Assembly (NCBI GenBank): GCA_036655355.1
Contig: JAVVQG010000004.1
Span: 215,694-279,693, forward strand
Source: JAUNSR01 sp036655355
Lineage (GTDB): Bacteria > Bacteroidota > Bacteroidia > Bacteroidales > JAUNSR01
Reading direction: 5' to 3'
DNA: 64,000 nucleotides
In this document: one piece after another, positions 17,098-25,535 of the stretch
How positions within the stretch are numbered: the first letter of the stretch is position 1
How the letters are laid out: every line of letters starts with the position of its first letter
Position numbers and translations under genes: made by a program
Notes under the pieces: generated by a model
Told to the model about the DNA's origin: nothing
The model's database searches: none
What the model saw: the letters and a program-made list of their open reading frames with translations, nothing else

Positions 17098-17446
17098 ATT
17101 TTATTTTAAATTAATAAAGTGCAATTATGCTAAATTTTTTTTATAATTTAAAATAAAACACCTATCAATTCGACAACAGAGAAGTATCACTGACATTCGC
17201 TATAGCTTTAATCCGTCACGGAGTAAATACAAAGGATTAGGAGCTGGGCAAGCAGCTAAAAATCGATTTTAAAATTCATACTCATATCTAAAACTACATT
17301 GTAATCGTTAGTAAGATTTTGTCTCCTATACACCGGCTTAACCAATACATAAAATGGTCATGATTGACAAGGTCAAAGGGCGTTACTATATTATAATATT
17401 CTCCTAAATTGAGCATTAATTTAAATAGGAATTGACAATACTCCAT
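17098..17446. other. Gap with a short unrecognised coding remnant
   Basis: No full gene. A minus-strand stretch around 17265-17340 reads KPVYRRQNLTNDYNVV then LDMSMNFKIDF before a stop, which looks like the tail of an outer-membrane or conjugation protein but cannot be named. Confidence 0.3.
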
Positions 17447-17590
17447 TTATTCCTGTCGTTTATTGTTCATCACTATCCATGGCTGCCGAATCAGTATAAC
17501 AGCCACTACGACGCTCACCTTGAAAAAGCACGAGAATACCACTTGAATAGCCGATCCTATCTCTGAATACCTTTCGTTACTTACGCTCAT
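17447..17590 (-). CDS. Small hydrophobic ORF after traN remnant
   Basis: 47 aa, starting MSVSNERYSEIGSAIQVVFS and containing one hydrophobic helix (FKVSVVVAVILI). Its ATG overlaps the traN stop as ATGA, suggesting it was the next cistron of the same conjugation operon. No family is recognised; probably a remnant. Confidence 0.35.
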   Translation of the reverse strand: MSVSNERYSEIGSAIQVVFSCFFKVSVVVAVILIRQPWIVMNNKRQE

Positions 17591-18201
17591 AATCTAACCT
17601 CCCGTGCCATAATCACCCAATCATTATCAATCGGGAGCTCCAAATTTCGTTCTCCGTTCTTCTCCACCAAGCTAATATTTAGCATTTTGTCTTTCCCAAT
17701 GGTAAACTTATCGAATTCAAAGAAAATCTCACTGTGCGCATTAGTTGGAATCATATTCTCATGTCCTCGAACATCATTTCAAAATAGCGAAGTGCTCTCT
17801 TGTGTGGCATTCTTGGCTTTTTCCTTGGCCTTGACGATAAACGATATCATCTCCACATCATAGGATATATTACTCTGGTTCTCTATGAGTAGCTTAAAAT
17901 AAAGCCTGTCATCATGAACATAGATTCCTTTTACGGTCAGATACATTCTCTTGTAGCGTACGGAATTACGACTAACCAAATAACCCTATTCAGCCATCAC
18001 GGCTGCCATCGGATCATTCACCGAGGCTGCCGATTTCGCATTGTTTTGCGTTTCAAACGAGCTTTTCTGTGATTTGGGCGCACTCTTCTTATCTTCCATG
18101 TTCCCTTTTGAATAGAAAGCATCCGGTTCCTTGATGATATGGCTGAACTTTTGAATCTTATGCCCATACCCAAGCGAAAATGGAAATACTGGAATTGCCA
18201 A
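17587..18201 (-). pseudogene. traN: traN-like conjugation protein, broken by two in-frame stops
   Basis: One uninterrupted frame carries two stop codons, TAG at 17988-17986 and TGA at 17781-17779, with no shift of frame. The middle reads RMYLTVKGIYVHDDRLYFKL, LLIENQSNISYDVEMISFIV and KAKEKAKNATQES, followed after the second stop by FEFDKFTIGKDKMLN and EKNGERN; these are the C-terminal blocks of Bacteroides conjugative-transposon TraN. The N-terminal part (KIQKFSHIIKEPDAFYSKGN...) is joined only by frame continuity. It marks a dead conjugative element. Confidence 0.72.
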
Positions 18202-18283
18202 CTTTTATTGGACAAAAGTTAAGCAGCATTTGATTTCCCTGTGATTCCGAGCCTTTAAATAAACTTTGTCATCAGCTCGTTCC

Positions 18284-18360
18284 ATAACACCGATTATGAT
18301 AACCCGTCTTTCCAACAATAGAAATGGCCAGTTCGGAACTGGCCATTTCTATTGTTGGAA
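18284..18360. repeat. 25-bp perfect palindrome and direct repeat
   Basis: Perfect 25-base arms (18310-18334 and 18336-18360) with a single central base form a hairpin without a T-run. The left flank ATAACACCGATTATGATAA (18284-18302) recurs with one or two changes at 20134-20152, so the two copies bracket the ATPase gene and IS remnants. Confidence 0.8.
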
Positions 18361-18449
18361 GATTTAAGTATTACCTACCATTCTTTCCTGCTGTAATAAA
18401 GGGATAGTTGAGAGGGACCAAAGTCATATTCTCGTTTCGAGAAGAGATG

Positions 18450-19589
18450 TTATTCATAAATTGGATCGAGTAATAAGAAATCCTCAAAGTTATCTGGATG
18501 AATCACTCGGAATTCCGCACCCTCATAAGTAGATAGAAATAGTTTTGGCATCTTGAATTTTGCCATGGGGTTCCATTTAAACTCATAAGCAGTCAATACC
18601 CCATCGGACTCCTCTACATAGTCGATTTCTTTCTGTTCTTTCGTGCGCCAATACCAATAATTCGTCCATCGGTTTGAATAATGAAGCGCCTTGATTCTTT
18701 CCGAAACTAAAAAATTCTCCCATAAGGCACCAATATCCATTCGGGTTTCAGCAGGAGAAAAATTAGCGATCAAAGCATTTCGAATGCCATTGTCATAGAA
18801 AAATATTTTCTTACTGTTTTTTAATTCATTTCTCAGATTACGACTAAAAGATCCTAGTCGGAAAATAACAAAGGTTTGTTCTAGAAGAATAATATATTTC
18901 TCAACAGTTTTAGAGTCCATGCCGCAGGTTTGTGCAAGCTCATTATAGGAAACTTGTGATCCGACCTGAAATGCTAACGCTTGCAATAACTTTAATAATT
19001 TGTCCGGCTTCTTAATTTGCTCCCACATAAGAATGTCTTTATAAAGATAGCTGTCTGATAGTTGCTTAAGAAGTTCCTTTTCAGTGCCCGGATTATTTAC
19101 AATTTCCGGATAGTATCCATATACCAACCTGTGTGGCAGCATTCTTCTTTCTTCCAGCAAGCCATGATGATTTACCATTTCTTGAAAGGAAAGGGGAAAT
19201 ATCTTATATTCCCATTTGCGACCTGTCAATGGTTCATTTACCTTATTTGCTAAGTCAAAAGAAGAGCTTCCGGTTGCAACTAATTGAATATCTTTTATCT
19301 GGTCGGTGATCAATTTTAATCGGAGCCCAATATCTTCTATTCGTTGAGCTTCGTCAATCACGATATATTTCTTATTCCCGAAAAGAGCCTTTAATCTAGT
19401 CGCCGAAATATTTGAAAAGATTTTCTGAACATCTTGTTCATCCCCATTCAGCCATAAAATGTCATCATTATTAGGAAACAGATTCTTTAATAAAGTGGTT
19501 TTGCCGGTTTGTCTTGCACCCATTAATATGATTGCCTTTCCTTTATCAAGCTTTCCCGAAATTGTATTTTGGAGTAATCTATGTATCAT
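18450..19589 (-). CDS. AAA+ ATPase with DUF4143 domain
   Basis: 379 aa. Walker A is GARQTGKTTLL near residue 24, Walker B is KYIVIDEAQRI near residue 75, and a sensor-like ATGSSSFDL follows. The C-terminal ~180 residues form a winged helix (SYNELAQTCGMDSKTVEKYI) and a nuclease-like fold (YWRTKEQKEIDYVEE) typical of the AAA_14/DUF4143 family common in Bacteroidales accessory regions. The family's role is unknown; a toxin-antitoxin or mobile-element link has been suggested for some. A -7 box TACTTTTG lies at 19611-19618, with a large dyad just upstream. It sits between two IS remnants and a decayed conjugation gene. Confidence 0.85.
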   Translation of the reverse strand: MIHRLLQNTISGKLDKGKAIILMGARQTGKTTLLKNLFPNNDDILWLNGDEQDVQKIFSNISATRLKALFGNKKYIVIDEAQRIEDIGLRLKLITDQIKDIQLVATGSSSFDLANKVNEPLTGRKWEYKIFPLSFQEMVNHHGLLEERRMLPHRLVYGYYPEIVNNPGTEKELLKQLSDSYLYKDILMWEQIKKPDKLLKLLQALAFQVGSQVSYNELAQTCGMDSKTVEKYIILLEQTFVIFRLGSFSRNLRNELKNSKKIFFYDNGIRNALIANFSPAETRMDIGALWENFLVSERIKALHYSNRWTNYWYWRTKEQKEIDYVEESDGVLTAYEFKWNPMAKFKMPKLFLSTYEGAEFRVIHPDNFEDFLLLDPIYE

Positions 19590-19610
19590 GTTTGTGTATC
19601 TTTTCTACGA

Positions 19611-19677
19611 CAAAAGTACGACATTTTTGGATTGCATTCCGAAAAAGAATAGACTTTTTTGGAATGCAATCCAAAAA
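19611..19677 (-). promoter_or_regulatory. ATPase promoter with dyad operator
   Basis: TACTTTTG (minus, 19611-19618) fits the -7 consensus, 22 bases before the ATG. Immediately upstream, perfect 17-base arms at 19624-19640 and 19661-19677 contain GGATTGCATTCC and its complement GGAATGCAATCC; each is itself a near-palindrome. The nearer site covers the -33/-7 spacer, as expected of a repressor operator. Confidence 0.6.
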
Positions 19678-19686
19678 AGTTGCATT

Positions 19687-19726
19687 AAGGGCGCCTAATC
19701 AATAGGATTAGACGCCCTTTCTTATT
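19687..19726 (+). terminator. Hairpin terminator in IS graveyard
   Basis: Stem AAGGGCG-CCTAATC / GATTAG-CGCCCTT followed by TCTTATTT. The sequence GAAATAAGAGTAAATAA follows at 19741-19757 and again at 20225-20241 after a second hairpin. Confidence 0.55.
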
Positions 19727-19784
19727 TCAAGAGATTATATGAAATAAGAGTAAATAAGGGGTTTAAATTGGACAAAGAGCCATA

Positions 19785-19930
19785 GGTCGATTATGTTGTG
19801 CACCACATAATCGACCCAAAGCCAAAGGCCTTATCACTGATTCAGCGGCATTATTATCAAGTTTCATGCGCCCGTCAAGATGATATCGGCTCAATCGGTA
19901 AAACAGGGTATAGTTGTAATGAAGCGCTTT
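19785..19930 (-). mobile_element. IS66 TnpC transposase C-terminal fragment
   Basis: Forty codons on the minus strand (19930 to 19811) read YTLFYRLSRYHLDGRMKLDN then NAAESVIRPLALGR, the conserved DxxAE-type catalytic tail of IS66 TnpC transposases. Both ends are missing. A perfect 12-bp inverted repeat (GGTCGATTATGT / ACATAATCGACC, 19785-19816) overlaps its downstream edge. Confidence 0.8.
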
Positions 19931-19937
19931 ATAAAGG

Positions 19938-20095
19938 AATGATGTACGCGAATTGGCAGAATCCTGGATGACGGATTATAATGAAAATCGCCCACATTAT
20001 TCATTGGGCGACATGTCATCCAATGAATATAGGCGTGAGTATGAAATTAAAAATATAACTTTAGTTGTCTAATTTAATACCGTCCAAAAAAGGTA
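19938..20095 (+). mobile_element. IS3-family transposase C-terminus and right end
   Basis: The frame from 19938 reads ELAESWMTDYNENRPHYSLG and ends at the TAA at 20070-20072; this is the C-terminal Yn-RPH-SLG block of IS3 OrfB. It continues into the element end GTCTAATTTAATAC then CGTCCAAAAAAGG, also found at ~14930. Only the 3' end of the element remains. Confidence 0.82.
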
Positions 20096-20399
20096 TATTA
20101 CTCCCCCAAATTTAGACAATAATAAAGCGCGCTATAACACCGATTACGATAATCCTCTAGTAAAAGCCTAAAAGCCAAGACAGTCAATTCGATTATCTTG
20201 GCTTTTCATTTCATATTATCCCCTGAAATAAGAGTAAATAACGTATTTATTCGGCCAAAGATTCAGAGATATAAATTCAATTTTCCGGGTATCTTCTAAC
20301 CTAATTATCAGTAGTTATATTATTCCAACTTTTATTTTTTGAGTCAGTCGTAGGGTGAAGATTGTTTTTTCTACTAATTTTACCCATTCAAAATAAGAG
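20096..20399. other. Gap before metal-uptake cluster
   Basis: Contains the second copy of the ATAACACCGATTACGATAA repeat (20134-20152), a hairpin terminator AAAAGCCAAGA / TCTTGGCTTTT (20170-20206) and the second GAAATAAGAGTAAATAA. No gene is supported. Confidence 0.6.
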
Positions 20400-20765
20400 A
20401 TGAGAAAAGAGCGCCATATACGATTACTGATCAGCGGTATTTTGATAACTGTATTCCTACAGTTTCTTGCCGTAAAAGCTTTCCACTGCCACAGTGGGAA
20501 GGTGCGCTCGTGTACTTCGCAAAGTTGTTGCACCGACGATCACCAGCAGTCGGAACAGCCGGAACAATCTGACCGGGATACACCCACTAGTTGTCAGGTA
20601 TGTCAGTATACACTTTCTCCTTTTATTGACGCGCAACCTTTACAGATTGTATATCTGCCTAAGGGTCGCTGCTTTAATCTTGTTATACCTTCTGTCGGAA
20701 AGCCGATCCTGGCTTCCCGCTACATCAGCCTTCGAGCCCCTCCTGCATTGAATACATATAGCTAA
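20400..20765 (+). CDS. Cys/His-rich small exported protein of TonB-receptor operon
   Basis: 121 aa. A hydrophobic N-terminal helix (LLISGILITVFLQFLAVKAF) is followed by FHCHSGKVRSCTSQSCC, a Gln/Asp-rich linker and CQVCQYTLSPF, a pattern of paired Cys and His seen in small periplasmic proteins encoded beside metal TonB receptors in Bacteroidetes. It ends SLRAPPAL. The TonB receptor gene starts 27 bases later. A metal-handling role is inference. Confidence 0.6.
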   Translation: MRKERHIRLLISGILITVFLQFLAVKAFHCHSGKVRSCTSQSCCTDDHQQSEQPEQSDRDTPTSCQVCQYTLSPFIDAQPLQIVYLPKGRCFNLVIPSVGKPILASRYISLRAPPALNTYS

Positions 20766-20792
20766 AGTATTCAAAAACAAAATCTTTTTATA

Positions 20793-22949
20793 ATGCGTAT
20801 CGGATTGATTTCGGGTATGCTGGCATGTTATACCTGCATGTCAGCCCAAACCCCGCAACCCGATTCCGTCCGGACTGTGTCTTTGCAAGAGGTGGTGGTG
20901 AGCGAATCGTATGCGACTGCCAAAAACCGCCTCGAGACACAGCATCTCGACGTGATCGGAAAAGACTTCCTACGCCTGCACCTTTCGGGAGCGCTTATGC
21001 AAACACTCGAACAATTGCCCGGAGTCCAGTCGATGGATATCGGGAGTGGCTTTTCAAAGCCGATGATTCGTGGCATGGGCTTCAACCGGGTGTCGGTGAC
21101 GGAAAACGGAATTAAACAGGAGGGACAGCAATGGGGCGCTGATCACGGGCTTGAATTGGATGCCCTCCATGTGGAACAGGTAAATATACGCAAAGGTCCC
21201 GCATCGCTTTTGTATGGAAGCGACGCGATGGGAGGCGTCGTAGAGATTCGCGATTTGCCGGCGCCTTCCGAAAATCAGATTTTCGGCGAAGGGGTTGTGA
21301 TTGGCAAATCGGTCAATGAATCGCTCGGTGGCTCGCTCTTGTTGGGTTTGAAGCAGAACAACTGGTATACCCGTATTCGGTATACCGAACATCGGTTTGG
21401 CGATTATCGCATCCCGACCGATTCTGTGCTTTATCTTACGCAACGATTGCCGGTTTACAACCGGAAGCTGAAGAATACGGCCGGAGTGGAGCGCGATTTC
21501 AACGGGATGGTACAGTATCGCAACGGAAACTATAGCGGCAAAATAAATCTGAGCAATGTATATCAGAAGAGTGGCTTTTTTCCGGGTGCGCATGGTATTC
21601 CCGACGCATCCCGATTGGAGGATGATGGCGATTCGCGTAATATCGGATTCCCATTCAGCAAGGTGAATCACCTAAAGCTTACCGGAAACCATCAATACCG
21701 AATCGACCAAGTATCCTTAAGCGCGGATATCGGATGGCAACAGAATCATCGCGAAGAATGGAGTCTTTTTCATAGCCATTACGGCAACCAAACGGCGCCT
21801 GCGATTGATCCTAACAAGGAGTTGCAGTTCCGACTGAACAGTTACACCTTGTTGCTCAAAGCCGCATTCGAAACAGAAAGGGGCTGGAGCCATACGGCGG
21901 GAATCGATTTGCAGATGCAACGCAACCGGATTGCCGGATACTCTTTTCTATTGCCGCGTTACAATCGCGAAAGTGCGGGGCTCTTTTGGGTGCAGGCTTA
22001 TCCGGTCAGCCCAACCTTGCGGTTGAGTGGAGGCGTACGGTATGATCTGGCTCATTTGGATCTGGAGTCTTTTACCGATCCCTATTTGGCGGAATACTTG
22101 CGGAAGCAGCAGTATCCGGAAGAGGTGATTGCCGCTTACGAGGTGCGCAGTGCCCCCCTTAACCGTACACTGGGCGATTTTTCGGGAGCATTCGGTATGG
22201 TGTGGGAACCGCATACGCGTCATCTGCTGAAGGCGAATCTCGGACGCAGTTTTCGCTTGCCTTCTGCCAACGAGCTGGCTTCGAACGGAGTGCATCATGG
22301 CACCTTTCGACATGAGCAGGGAAGTGCCGATCTTGGCTCTGAACGGGGCTGGCAGTTGGATGCCGCATATACTTACAGAACCGATGGGTTCGAGCTTACC
22401 GCATCGCCTTTTGTGAGTTGGTTTGATAATTATATCTACCTGCGCCCTACCGGCGAATGGTCGGTATTGCCTCATGCCGGACAGATTTACCGTTATACAG
22501 GTACCGAAGCATTGTTTGCAGGGGGAGAAATATCGGTATGCGTGGGATTGCCATTTTCGCTTCGCTATGAAGCAAGCGGCGAATATGTGTATACCCGGAA
22601 TCTGGAGGAACACACGCCCCTCTCCTTTTCGCCTCCCCCCTCTATGCGCCACACGCTGCGTTATCAACGGGATGGTTTCGATGCTTATTTTCAGTATCAG
22701 GCAATCGGGCGGCAAAACCGAGTGGCGCGTAACGAAGAGCGGACTCCGGGGGCAAATCTGTTGCATGGTGGTATAAGCTATCGTTTTCGTCTGGCCATGT
22801 TGATGCCCGAATTGAACCTTACGGTTCGCAATATTTTAAATACACGTTATTATAATCACCTGAGCTTTTATCGAAAAGTGGAGATTCCGGAACCCGGAAG
22901 AGCTTTCCAATTGATGATAAAAGTTCCGTTTAAACAATTACTAAAATGA
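20793..22949 (+). CDS. TonB-dependent outer-membrane receptor (likely metal or metallophore)
   Basis: 718 aa. A short signal peptide (MRIGLISGMLACYTCMSAQ) is followed by a plug (SLQEVVVSESYA ... RIGFSK-type PMIRGMGFNRVSV and RKGPASLLYGSDAMGGVVEI) and a ~520-residue beta-barrel ending in a classic aromatic-rich C-terminus (YYNHLSFYRKVEIPEPGRAF). It lacks the SusC carboxypeptidase-like N-domain, so it is a siderophore/metal-type receptor rather than a glycan importer. The neighbours, a Cys/His-rich protein and a His-rich lipoprotein, point to zinc, copper or iron. The stop overlaps the next start by 4 bases. Confidence 0.88.
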   Translation: MRIGLISGMLACYTCMSAQTPQPDSVRTVSLQEVVVSESYATAKNRLETQHLDVIGKDFLRLHLSGALMQTLEQLPGVQSMDIGSGFSKPMIRGMGFNRVSVTENGIKQEGQQWGADHGLELDALHVEQVNIRKGPASLLYGSDAMGGVVEIRDLPAPSENQIFGEGVVIGKSVNESLGGSLLLGLKQNNWYTRIRYTEHRFGDYRIPTDSVLYLTQRLPVYNRKLKNTAGVERDFNGMVQYRNGNYSGKINLSNVYQKSGFFPGAHGIPDASRLEDDGDSRNIGFPFSKVNHLKLTGNHQYRIDQVSLSADIGWQQNHREEWSLFHSHYGNQTAPAIDPNKELQFRLNSYTLLLKAAFETERGWSHTAGIDLQMQRNRIAGYSFLLPRYNRESAGLFWVQAYPVSPTLRLSGGVRYDLAHLDLESFTDPYLAEYLRKQQYPEEVIAAYEVRSAPLNRTLGDFSGAFGMVWEPHTRHLLKANLGRSFRLPSANELASNGVHHGTFRHEQGSADLGSERGWQLDAAYTYRTDGFELTASPFVSWFDNYIYLRPTGEWSVLPHAGQIYRYTGTEALFAGGEISVCVGLPFSLRYEASGEYVYTRNLEEHTPLSFSPPPSMRHTLRYQRDGFDAYFQYQAIGRQNRVARNEERTPGANLLHGGISYRFRLAMLMPELNLTVRNILNTRYYNHLSFYRKVEIPEPGRAFQLMIKVPFKQLLK

Positions 22950-23425
22950 GAAGTTCTATATTATTCAAGTCTTTATTCCTAAGTGCGGGTATCGCTTTTT
23001 TGTTGAATTCATGTACCGAAAAGGAGATGACCGATACCGTGAAACCGGTTATTAATTTGATCGAACCGGCCCAAGGCGAGACGCTTCGTATCGGTAACGA
23101 GGTGCATCTCGAAATGGAGCTGAGTGATAACGAGGCATTGGGTGCGTATAAGATTGAGATACATTCTAATTTCGACGATCATGGACATGGCTCTGCTTCA
23201 CGAGCGGCGACAGAATCGGTTGCCTTCTCTTTTAACCGGAGCTGGACATTGGCCCCTCAGAAAAATACGTTGATTCATCACCATGAAATCGTTATCCCGG
23301 AAAATGCGATGGAAGGCAAATATCATCTGATGGTGTTCTGTACCGATATGGCCGGAAATGAATCGTATATCGCCCGTAATATCGTGCTATCGCATGAAGG
23401 AGGGGAAGATCACGAACATGAATAA
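22946..23425 (+). CDS. DUF4625-type His-rich lipoprotein
   Basis: 159 aa. The lipobox is LLNSC (SAGIAFLLNSCTEKEM). The body is an Ig-like domain starting PVINLIEPAQGE with His clusters DDHGHGS and HHHE, and the C-terminus ends HEGGEDHEHE. This matches DUF4625 proteins, which are frequent next to metal TonB receptors in Bacteroidales. It probably binds metal at the surface and hands it to the receptor, which is inference. It is translationally coupled to the receptor (ATGA overlap). Confidence 0.82.
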   Translation: MRSSILFKSLFLSAGIAFLLNSCTEKEMTDTVKPVINLIEPAQGETLRIGNEVHLEMELSDNEALGAYKIEIHSNFDDHGHGSASRAATESVAFSFNRSWTLAPQKNTLIHHHEIVIPENAMEGKYHLMVFCTDMAGNESYIARNIVLSHEGGEDHEHE

Positions 23426-23611
23426 ATAGTAGGATTCATTCTCTTTGATAAACTGAATTTTACTCCGCCTTACCGATTGTTTCTAGAAAAGATGTGCACT
23501 GCTTTCGTTAGGATTTCGTTTTCTAATTTAAGTTTGCGCATCTTTTTATCAACCTTTATTCCTCCTGGTTTGTTGTTACTAAACTATAGAAAACAACATA
23601 ACCTTCAACTT

Positions 23612-24400
23612 ATGAAAAAATTATTCTACACCGTTGCCCTTTCGTTCTTGTTGGGCGCGTGTTCCACTTCCTCGCAGATGGGTAGTTCTCAAATGGGTAG
23701 TTCGCAATCTTCCAACCCGAGTACGGTAATCGGCGTGAACCAAAAAACATTCCAGGAGAAAGAGAGACAAATAGCCGAGAAATCGGATTGGACCACTCCG
23801 CTTCCGAGTAATGTGGGAATGGGGATCGGCCCGGTAAACATCGCCGCTTCAAATTTTTATTTCGAAGGAAATCTACAGATAATCGACAACATGCCAACTT
23901 TCTACGATTGTGCGGCGGGCGTCAATCTTCCTATTGCCACAGATCAGGGTATCTATTCTGAAGTCAGCAAGCAATATGGTAGCGCCGTAACTGAACCGGG
24001 TGGCGTAATGCGTGGGAAATTCAGAGGCTATCTCGTTGACAATCCGGGTGCCCCTTATCCGAAAAAACTCGTGATCACTTACATCGTCGGCTGGCAAAAA
24101 GATGCCGCCATGTGCGATCAGCAGAAGGTTTTGACCGGGAAATGGAATGCACAACTGGCTGCTGCTTATAACGGAAATATCGTACTGACGCTAACCAACG
24201 ACTTCTCCTTCTCCGCAACGATCTCTTCCGCAAAAGGAAATTCAGAGGTAAAAGGCAGTTGGATGCTCACTTCCGATACGGATATCGTATTCTTCTACAC
24301 AACGATCAACCCGTATATGGGACACAGTGGTTCCTACAATCCGAAAAACATGACGATGTTCGTGCCGACTTCCTCCGGTACATTAATACTGAAAAAATAA
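23612..24400 (+). CDS. Lipoprotein of unknown function
   Basis: 262 aa from the ATG at 23612, which gives a lipobox (MKKLFYTVALSFLLGACSTS); an upstream in-frame ATG at 23477 would bury the signal. A direct repeat QMGSSQMGSSQ follows the Cys. The C-terminal ~90 residues (GKWNAQLAAAYNGNIVLTLT ... SGTLILKK) look like a lipocalin-type or copper-resistance-like beta domain, but I do not recognise it firmly. It ends at a strong terminator. Confidence 0.65.
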   Translation: MKKLFYTVALSFLLGACSTSSQMGSSQMGSSQSSNPSTVIGVNQKTFQEKERQIAEKSDWTTPLPSNVGMGIGPVNIAASNFYFEGNLQIIDNMPTFYDCAAGVNLPIATDQGIYSEVSKQYGSAVTEPGGVMRGKFRGYLVDNPGAPYPKKLVITYIVGWQKDAAMCDQQKVLTGKWNAQLAAAYNGNIVLTLTNDFSFSATISSAKGNSEVKGSWMLTSDTDIVFFYTTINPYMGHSGSYNPKNMTMFVPTSSGTLILKK

Positions 24401-24446
24401 GAGAACAAATCGAAGAGTTGATTCGATTTTAAAAGCTATTCATTGA

Positions 24447-24487
24447 AAAGAGCCGACGATAAAATGCAATATTGTCGGCTCTTTTTT
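24447..24487 (+). terminator. Terminator after lipoprotein gene
   Basis: Stem AAAAGAGCCGAC / GTCGGCTCTTTT followed by TT. Confidence 0.85.
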
Positions 24488-24507
24488 ATTTCTACGACTA
24501 AAAATGA

Positions 24508-24515
24508 TATGTTTG
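24508..24515 (+). promoter_or_regulatory. AraC regulator -7 box
   Basis: TATGTTTG matches TAnnTTTG, 26 bases before the ATG. No TTTG -33 is evident. Confidence 0.4.
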
Positions 24516-24540
24516 TAGAAAGATAAGATTTGAAAGAAAT

Positions 24541-25392
24541 ATGGAACAGGAGGTAAAAAAAGACTTCTCATTAGCTAAAGACTTTGCGATATTCGATCGT
24601 GTGGATCAGATTCATATCTGCGAAACCCCGACACGTATGGATTGTGTCGTGTTTGCCATTTGCACCCGGGGATCTCTCGAAGTGGGTGTGAACCTGGAGA
24701 AACTCACCTTAAAAAAGCAACAACTTGGCGTAATCCGACCGGATCAGATTTTACAACTGATCGATATATCGGAAGACTTCGAGGGACGTTTTCTGGTGAT
24801 GTCACGCAATTTTCTGGAAGAAGCTCAAATCGATTTCAAAAGCGCATTGACCATCTTTTTCTATTTCAGAGACAATCCGTGCACCGATCTGACCGATACC
24901 GAGATGGAGATGATCCTGGAGTATCACTCCCTCTTGTTGAAAAAGATGAAGTTAAACGATCCGATTTTCAGAAAGAAGATCGCCCAACATCTGATGCGGG
25001 CACTTTTCTGCGAGGTAAATATGCTTTTTGCCGCACATCAATCCGAACAACTGATTCGTAAAAAGAACCGCAAAGAATTACTTTTCGAACAATTCATGAA
25101 AACGGTGGCGCAATATTACAAGAAAGAACGGAGTGTTTCTTTCTACGGCGATAAGATGTGCCTCACCCCGAAATACCTCTCTACAACCATCAAAGAGATT
25201 TCCGGTAAACTAGCGGGCGAATGGATTGACGAATTCGTTATTCTGGAGGCGAAAACGCTTCTCAAGAACTCAGGAAAGAATATCCAAGAGGTAGCCGAAG
25301 AGTTGAACTTTCCGAATCAGTCTTTCTTTGGAAAATATTTCAAACAGCACACCGGCATGTCTCCAAGTCAATACAAAGGGGAATTGAAATAA
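24541..25392 (+). CDS. AraC-family transcriptional regulator
   Basis: 283 aa. The N-terminal ~170 residues form a cupin-like sensor (GSLEVGVNLEKLTLKKQQLG); the C-terminal ~100 residues hold two helix-turn-helix motifs (LTPKYLSTTIKEISGKLAGE and NIQEVAEELNFPNQSFFGKY) ending FKQHTGMSPSQYK, the AraC signature. The target is unknown. It is a single-gene unit ended by a hairpin shared with sdaA. Confidence 0.9.
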   Translation: MEQEVKKDFSLAKDFAIFDRVDQIHICETPTRMDCVVFAICTRGSLEVGVNLEKLTLKKQQLGVIRPDQILQLIDISEDFEGRFLVMSRNFLEEAQIDFKSALTIFFYFRDNPCTDLTDTEMEMILEYHSLLLKKMKLNDPIFRKKIAQHLMRALFCEVNMLFAAHQSEQLIRKKNRKELLFEQFMKTVAQYYKKERSVSFYGDKMCLTPKYLSTTIKEISGKLAGEWIDEFVILEAKTLLKNSGKNIQEVAEELNFPNQSFFGKYFKQHTGMSPSQYKGELK

Positions 25393-25443
25393 AGAGCCCT
25401 TTACCGTTAAATAAAAAAGGGTTAAATAAGAAAGGGTTAAATT

Positions 25444-25492
25444 AAGAAAGGTGATTGAAAAGAACCTCGCGGCTCTTTCAATCACCTTTCTT
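25444..25492. terminator. Bidirectional terminator between AraC gene and sdaA
   Basis: 17-bp stem AAGAAAGGTGATTGAAA / TTTCAATCACCTTTCTT with a 15-base loop. Confidence 0.85.
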
Positions 25493-25535
25493 GTTATCAT
25501 AAACACAACGAATACCTTATCCTTTTTACAAAAGG

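Noticed and set aside
20300..20399. Metal or cobalamin riboswitch ahead of the TonB operon
   Set aside because: Only ~100 AT-rich bases with no conserved riboswitch core that I can identify.
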